This document shows positions 59,870-64,000 of a stretch of DNA of 64,000 bases, one piece after another (position 1 is the stretch's first letter; every line of letters starts with the position of its first letter). Origin of the DNA: an uncultured Alphaproteobacteria bacterium (GTDB lineage Bacteria > Pseudomonadota > Alphaproteobacteria > RF32 > CAG-239); NCBI GenBank assembly GCA_910587405.1, contig CAJUKS010000006.1, forward strand, positions 1 through 64,000, in the 5' to 3' direction. Under the pieces are notes generated by a model. That model was not told the origin of the DNA. It worked only from the letters and a program-made list of their open reading frames with translations, and ran no database searches. A program made the translations under genes and the position numbers.

Positions 59870-62452
59870 ATGGCTATAGGCAAAAAAGGCGCGCACGGCG
59901 GTATGATTGCAATTGACGGCGGCAGCGATGAAACGGGAATGGGCGATATTACCAGCGACATCATAAGTTACAACAAAGCCATCAGCAGCGAAGGTTCTGC
60001 AGTCGGCGGTTTTCTCTATAATTACGGAAAAGTCGGAAATATTACCGGCAGTTTAATCGGTAACGAGGCGTTGGGACATACCGGGGCAAACGGCGGTGCA
60101 ACTGCGGGACCAATAAAAGAACTTACGGCAGAATATATTTCTAACAACAGAGCCGTGACGGAAAACGGAAATGCCCAGGGCGGAGCTCTTCAATCGGTTA
60201 TAGCCCAAGTTGATTCGGTTACCGTGAATGACAACCAGGCCATCAGCAATCAAGGAAAAGCTTACGGAGGCTTTTTGTACAATGTTTGGAGCAATAATAT
60301 AAGAAGCGTTACCGGCAATATTCTGAATAATGAAGCCAGGGGTTACAGCGAAGCGGCCGGCGGCGGCATTTACAATGCTTCTTACCGAGGTACAGGCTCA
60401 ATAGGAAAAATCAGCGGCATGATGGCCGGCAACAAAGCTGTCAGCGAAATCGGCAATGCTTACGGCGGCGCGATTTATAATGGAAAAATCGGCCAAATTA
60501 CCGGTGATTTTCTGAATAACTATGCTCAAACGGCTTCCGAAACCAATAAAGCCTATGGCGGTGCCGTGTATGCTGCTGCAAATATGAATTTTGTTTCCGG
60601 TGCCGACGTGCATTTCATGTCGGGAAACTACACAAAAGATCCGACACGCGGAAAAAACTATAATGCATTGTATGTCACAGGCTACTATTCAACCATTGCT
60701 TTTGACACTGCCGGCGGCGGCGCCTGGGTAATCAACGACAATATCGAAGGTGGCAGCTATGTCTTTAAAGGTAACGATACCATTGATGCCGAAACCGGAA
60801 CCACGACACAATATGTGGCGATGAACAACGACATCGTCAATGCCGAAAAAGTTACTGTTGAGAACACCACTTTGCGTTTTGACGTTTATCGGCACGAAGA
60901 CCAGACCGCCAAGAACTGGGACGGCAAGGGCGCGTTTGTTGCCTCGTTGAACGAAGACGGTACTGCCAACCGCGATGCTGCCGCGGTGACGAGCTTGTCG
61001 TTGAACAATGCGGTGTTTGACATCGCCAACGGCTATTTGGAAACCGTCAAGCTGAAAGGCTATGCGGCCACCGACAGTTTTCTGCACATTGATATTGACG
61101 TGGAGAACATGAAAGCCGACGAACTGCATATTGCGGGTGATGTCAAAGGCGTGACCAAAATGATTGTTCACGCTTCATCCGATGCCGATATCCGTAACCG
61201 CGGACAGATCCTGTTTGCGCAATCGGAGAACGACACCACCGGTAACGCGGGTTCGTTCGTGGTTTCGCGCGTTTACAAGAGCCCGTATTTGTTTGATGTC
61301 AAATACGATCAAATTGCCGACAACAGCAACAAATGGTATTTTGAACTAAAAGACGAGAACAATCCGGATAAAGATAAGGATCCTCAACCGGAAAAGCCTG
61401 ATGTTCCCGATGTTCCGGACGTCCCCGATGTTCCGACGCCGCCGACCCCGGAACTGCCGGATATTCCGTCGGTTAAGCCGCAGCCGTTGCCGGGCAGCGA
61501 CCGTCCGGTAGCGCCGGAAGTGATCGGCGCCGAGTCTTTACCGGCCGCCGGTTTGGCTCAGACCACCAACATGATCTACAACATCATGCAGAAAGTGTCT
61601 TCAAACCGTTTCTACTGCCCGGGTTGCGGTTTCTATGATTACTACTGGGACGGCGAGGCCTTCCACAATCTGTGGGCAAACACGGTTTACAATACGCTTC
61701 GCATCAAGACGCCGACCGATATCGACGCCGACATCTGGGGCATTGAAGCCGGCGGTGACTTGCAGCATGATCTCAACAACAAGCTGGGGTTGTTCCTGTC
61801 TTACCGCAAGGGTAATTACGACATGAACGGCGACGGCAAGCATCACTACTCGACGATCGGATCTGAGATTGACATTGATTCGTATCTGGCCGGTCTGTAC
61901 TACCGTTATGACCGTAACAACTGGTGGACTTTTGCCACCGTTTACGGCGGCATTCAGAGAGTTGATCTGAAGACCAAAGACGGCATCAAGTCGGATACCG
62001 ACGGTACCGAGTTCGGCGGCAGCGTCGAGTTGGGTTATGACTATAACCTGTCTAAAACTCTGTACCTGACCCCGAGCGTGGGCGCCTTCTATACTCAGGT
62101 AGACTATGACGACGCCACCGACAGTGCCGGCAAGATTGCGAAGTACAACACCTTGCGTCAGTTGGAACTGGAAGCCGGCGTCAAACTGACAAAGGCGTTC
62201 GTAACGGACGAAGGTTACGCCAACGTTTACGTCAAACCGAGTGTTGTTCGTACCATTACTGACGGTGACGAAGTCAAAATCACCGGTTTGGGCAAAGTCA
62301 ACACTTTGGAAGACCAGACTCTGGGCCGGGTTGAACTCGGGGGCCGCTACGGCTTTACCGAACAACTGTCCGCCTATGGCTGGGCCAACCACACCTTCGG
62401 CGATGACTACAAAGCTTCGACCTTCGGTCTGGGGCTCAACTACAGCTGGTAA
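59870..62452 (+). CDS. Autotransporter, 3' part with beta-barrel domain
   Basis: An open frame of 860 residues whose real frame goes back to at least 59718 (codons upstream read NRVSSVGNINGDIIGN). The passenger repeats continue to about residue 260. A long linker region follows, with a PDVPDVPDVPDVP stretch (near residue 510). The C-terminal autotransporter domain has about 12 beta strands and ends in GLGLNYSW with a terminal tryptophan. The passenger is an adhesin- or pectate-lyase-helix-like beta-solenoid; its function is unknown. The gene has a strong terminator. Confidence 0.75.
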   Translation: MAIGKKGAHGGMIAIDGGSDETGMGDITSDIISYNKAISSEGSAVGGFLYNYGKVGNITGSLIGNEALGHTGANGGATAGPIKELTAEYISNNRAVTENGNAQGGALQSVIAQVDSVTVNDNQAISNQGKAYGGFLYNVWSNNIRSVTGNILNNEARGYSEAAGGGIYNASYRGTGSIGKISGMMAGNKAVSEIGNAYGGAIYNGKIGQITGDFLNNYAQTASETNKAYGGAVYAAANMNFVSGADVHFMSGNYTKDPTRGKNYNALYVTGYYSTIAFDTAGGGAWVINDNIEGGSYVFKGNDTIDAETGTTTQYVAMNNDIVNAEKVTVENTTLRFDVYRHEDQTAKNWDGKGAFVASLNEDGTANRDAAAVTSLSLNNAVFDIANGYLETVKLKGYAATDSFLHIDIDVENMKADELHIAGDVKGVTKMIVHASSDADIRNRGQILFAQSENDTTGNAGSFVVSRVYKSPYLFDVKYDQIADNSNKWYFELKDENNPDKDKDPQPEKPDVPDVPDVPDVPTPPTPELPDIPSVKPQPLPGSDRPVAPEVIGAESLPAAGLAQTTNMIYNIMQKVSSNRFYCPGCGFYDYYWDGEAFHNLWANTVYNTLRIKTPTDIDADIWGIEAGGDLQHDLNNKLGLFLSYRKGNYDMNGDGKHHYSTIGSEIDIDSYLAGLYYRYDRNNWWTFATVYGGIQRVDLKTKDGIKSDTDGTEFGGSVELGYDYNLSKTLYLTPSVGAFYTQVDYDDATDSAGKIAKYNTLRQLELEAGVKLTKAFVTDEGYANVYVKPSVVRTITDGDEVKITGLGKVNTLEDQTLGRVELGGRYGFTEQLSAYGWANHTFGDDYKASTFGLGLNYSW

Positions 62453-62467
62453 CCGAAATACAGAAAC

Positions 62468-62497
62468 AAAAAAGAGCCGTATTCACGGCTCTTTTTT
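62468..62497. terminator. Terminator between autotransporter and phosphoribosyltransferase
   Basis: Stem AAAAGAGCCGT / ACGGCTCTTTT with a 4-base loop, placed between convergent genes. Confidence 0.85.
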
Positions 62498-62505
62498 GTT
62501 GAATT

Positions 62506-62940
62506 TTAAGACAAAGGGTCAAACTCCCACGGAAAAACCAGCCATTTGCCGGCTTCTTTCGGTGCGGCCGGAAAGTCAAGGGCTGCCGCCGGATCTTTGC
62601 AGAACAAAACCGCTGCTTTGGCTGCAGGGTATTTTTCTTTTAAATAGCGATAGGTGCTGCCGGAATCGTACAAGTCATCCACAAATAGAGTTTTCTCGTC
62701 AATGCAAATTTCCGGCGCGACCAGACATTTTAATTCGGCGCGTTTTTCTCCCTCGTAACTTACCAGTGAAATGCTGCTGATTTCGCGAATGCCGAGAAAT
62801 TGGGCGAGAATACAAGCCGGCACCAAACCGCCGCGGGCAACGGCAATAATACGTTTGAAACCTTGGTCGGCCAGTAGATATGCCAACTTTTTGCATTCGG
62901 CATTGATTTCCTCATAACCGATATATTCTTTTTCCGCCAT
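62506..62940 (-). CDS. Phosphoribosyltransferase, Gpt-like
   Basis: A 144-residue purine phosphoribosyltransferase. The PRPP loop is LFVDDLYDSGSTYRYLKE near residue 86, and AVARGGLVPACILAQFLG holds the pyrophosphate loop. The C-terminal KWLVFPWEFDP resembles the guanine/xanthine-binding end of Gpt. It is likely a guanine-xanthine salvage enzyme, but hypoxanthine specificity cannot be excluded. It starts where the ymdB-like gene stops (one base overlap), so they form an operon behind 6S RNA. Confidence 0.82.
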   Translation of the reverse strand: MAEKEYIGYEEINAECKKLAYLLADQGFKRIIAVARGGLVPACILAQFLGIREISSISLVSYEGEKRAELKCLVAPEICIDEKTLFVDDLYDSGSTYRYLKEKYPAAKAAVLFCKDPAAALDFPAAPKEAGKWLVFPWEFDPLS

Positions 62941-63734
62941 TAATTTTCTCCGTTGAGGCTGAATTGTTCAATGCTTTTGGCCAACCCGGTCCGGTCGTCG
63001 GTTTCGACGACGATTCCCCAAACCGAACCGCCGCTGCGGCACACTTCAAGCCGATTGCCGTTATAGCGCTGACACAGGCGGTCGATCGGCGCCTGTTTGT
63101 CAAAGCCGAGAACCGAGTCATAATTGCCGCACATCCCGACGTCGGTGATATAGGCCGTGCCGCCGTTGAGAATGTGGGCATCGGCGGTCGGAATATGAGT
63201 ATGCGTCCCCGCCACAACGGAAACCCGACCGTCCAGATAATGTCCGAGCGAAAGTTTTTCCGAAGTCGATTCGGCATGAACGTCGACGAAGATGGCCGCC
63301 GCGTTACGACCCAAAGTATAATTCCGCAGCAATTTGTCGAGAGCAAAAGCCGGGTTGTCGATATTGTCCATAAACACCCGTCCCAGAACCTGAGTAATCA
63401 GTATTTTTTTGCCGTTCAAAAGTTCAAATTCTGCAAAACCGCGTCCGGGAGCGCTGTCGGGATAGTTAAGCGGCCGGATAATCCGTTTGTTTTCATCCAA
63501 AAAAGGGATAATGTCGCGTTGCTGCCAAACGTGGTTGCCGGTGGTCAAAAGATCGGCGCCGCGTTCCAAAAACTCGCGGGCGATTCCGGGCGTGACGCCA
63601 AAACCGTGAGCCGCGTTTTCGACATTGACGATAATTACGTCGGCTTTATATTTTTCCCGCATCAGCGGCAGGTTATGCAAAACGGCGTCTCTGCCGGCGC
63701 GTCCGACCACGTCTCCGCAATAAACAATTTTCAA
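62940..63734 (-). CDS. YmdB-like (TIGR00282) metallophosphoesterase
   Basis: 265 residues of the TIGR00282/YmdB family. Metal ligands are in MKIVYCGDVVGRAGR, NVENAAHG, TTGNHVWQQR, VDVHAESTSE and GTHTHIPTAD, an intact two-metal site. YmdB of Bacillus hydrolyses cyclic nucleotides and affects mRNA; in Alphaproteobacteria the role is not settled. The TTG at 63734 is preferred over a TTG at 63749: only the later start has GGAG at the right distance and gives the usual MKI start. The gene lies behind 6S RNA, an arrangement typical of Alphaproteobacteria. Confidence 0.85.
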   Translation of the reverse strand: MKIVYCGDVVGRAGRDAVLHNLPLMREKYKADVIIVNVENAAHGFGVTPGIAREFLERGADLLTTGNHVWQQRDIIPFLDENKRIIRPLNYPDSAPGRGFAEFELLNGKKILITQVLGRVFMDNIDNPAFALDKLLRNYTLGRNAAAIFVDVHAESTSEKLSLGHYLDGRVSVVAGTHTHIPTADAHILNGGTAYITDVGMCGNYDSVLGFDKQAPIDRLCQRYNGNRLEVCRSGGSVWGIVVETDDRTGLAKSIEQFSLNGEN

Positions 63735-63749
63735 TGTTCGCTCCGTCAA

Positions 63750-63775
63750 TTAAAAAAACTCCGGCTGCCGGAGTT
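63750..63775 (-). terminator. Terminator between 6S RNA and ymdB-like gene
   Basis: Stem AACTCCGG / CCGGAGTT with loop CTG; on the minus strand a T7 run follows. It would end 6S RNA, and ymdB begins right behind it. Confidence 0.75.
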
Positions 63776-63784
63776 GGAAATTTA

Positions 63785-63953
63785 AGAAAGAGAGAACCGT
63801 CCGGCCGTATAGTTACATTCTGTCTCGAACCGCATCTCAATAAGTGGGCATCATGTGACAGGACCACGATCCTGACAGGGACAATTCCCGGGTTAAATAC
63901 GTTGGCTCGGAAGATCTGCGGAATTACGAACCGGACAGTCACCTCTCCATGAC
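63785..63953 (-). ncRNA. ssrS: 6S RNA
   Basis: On the minus strand the ends pair as GGAGAGGTGACTGTCCGG with CCGGACGGTTCTCTC. The inner part forms a long hairpin with paired GGGAATTG..CATGATGCCC and a CAGGA / TCCTG tip. This is the closed-stem plus large central bulge of 6S RNA, which binds the housekeeping RNA polymerase. It lies directly before a ymdB-like gene, as in many Alphaproteobacteria. The exact ends are estimates. Confidence 0.65.
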
Positions 63954-63958
63954 TTTAT

Positions 63959-63985
63959 ATTATAATGTTTCAATCCGTTTTGCAA
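63959..63985 (-). promoter_or_regulatory. Promoter of 6S RNA
   Basis: On the minus strand, TTGCAA (63985-63980) and TATAAT (63964-63959) with a short 15-base spacer; the -10 lies seven bases before the predicted RNA start. Confidence 0.5.
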
Positions 63986-64000
63986 CAGCTTTTATTGTTT

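Overview
The window looks like chromosome of an uncultured, probably gut- or host-associated Alphaproteobacterium living with little oxygen. Several things point that way: an anaerobic ribonucleotide reductase (nrdD/nrdG), a 6S RNA lying directly upstream of a TIGR00282/YmdB-type phosphoesterase, a TIGR01459-type HAD protein, Gram-negative envelope genes (LolA, MsbA-like exporter, porin, autotransporter, lipoproteins), and many proteins resembling no family I know. The taxon is an inference; there is no rRNA gene here.

Layout. 1-5.3 kb: acyl-ACP thioesterase, lytic transglycosylase, N-formylglutamate amidohydrolase-like protein, tRNA-Val, a lone serine recombinase and a membrane protein. 5.4-12.6 kb: a spermidine-synthase-like membrane protein, MarC, then a four-gene Bat-type operon (DUF4381, BatA, a BatB-TPR protein, BatD) without its usual MoxR/DUF58 partners. 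12.7-22.6 kb: MsbA-like ABC exporter and DUF1294 protein, a lipoprotein plus secreted-protein pair, a lipase-like lipoprotein, ComEC, hypotheticals. 22.6-30 kb: prfC, tRNA-Leu, tig, a META-domain lipoprotein, porin, an orphan response regulator, xth and lolA. 30-33.5 kb: an anaerobic nrd operon in which the glycyl-radical domain is a separate 69-residue gene, behind a long leader with two NrdR-like boxes and DnaA boxes. 33.6-38.3 kb: two large acidic proteins of unknown function, the second with seven 48-bp repeats. 38.4-49 kb: alr, TatD, TcdA-like E1 protein, HAD protein, Uup, an HExxH protein, a Sel1 protein, a tandem pair of Bax-inhibitor-1 proteins and an HTH protein. 49-53.6 kb: two copies of a structured repeat, thrS, a glycosyltransferase and an alpha/beta hydrolase.

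53.6-58.8 kb holds what I find most unusual: a seven-gene overlapping operon of flagellar switch and export-base genes. Its first gene is a short in-frame fusion of the last periplasmic domain of FliF to FliG, with the first two FliF ring domains absent and the usual torque-helix charges not recognisable. FliH-like, FliN, FlhF, FlhG/FleN and a membrane DnaJ/SH3-like protein follow. This may be a reduced or repurposed flagellar base.

58.8-62.5 kb: a large autotransporter broken by a one-base frameshift. It lies downstream of an 18-bp perfect inverted repeat that brackets 87 bp, a candidate invertible switch that the recombinase at 3.3 kb could act on. 62.5-64 kb: a Gpt-like phosphoribosyltransferase, a YmdB-like phosphoesterase, and 6S RNA with promoter and terminator. 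All assignments are by reading motifs; no database search was possible.
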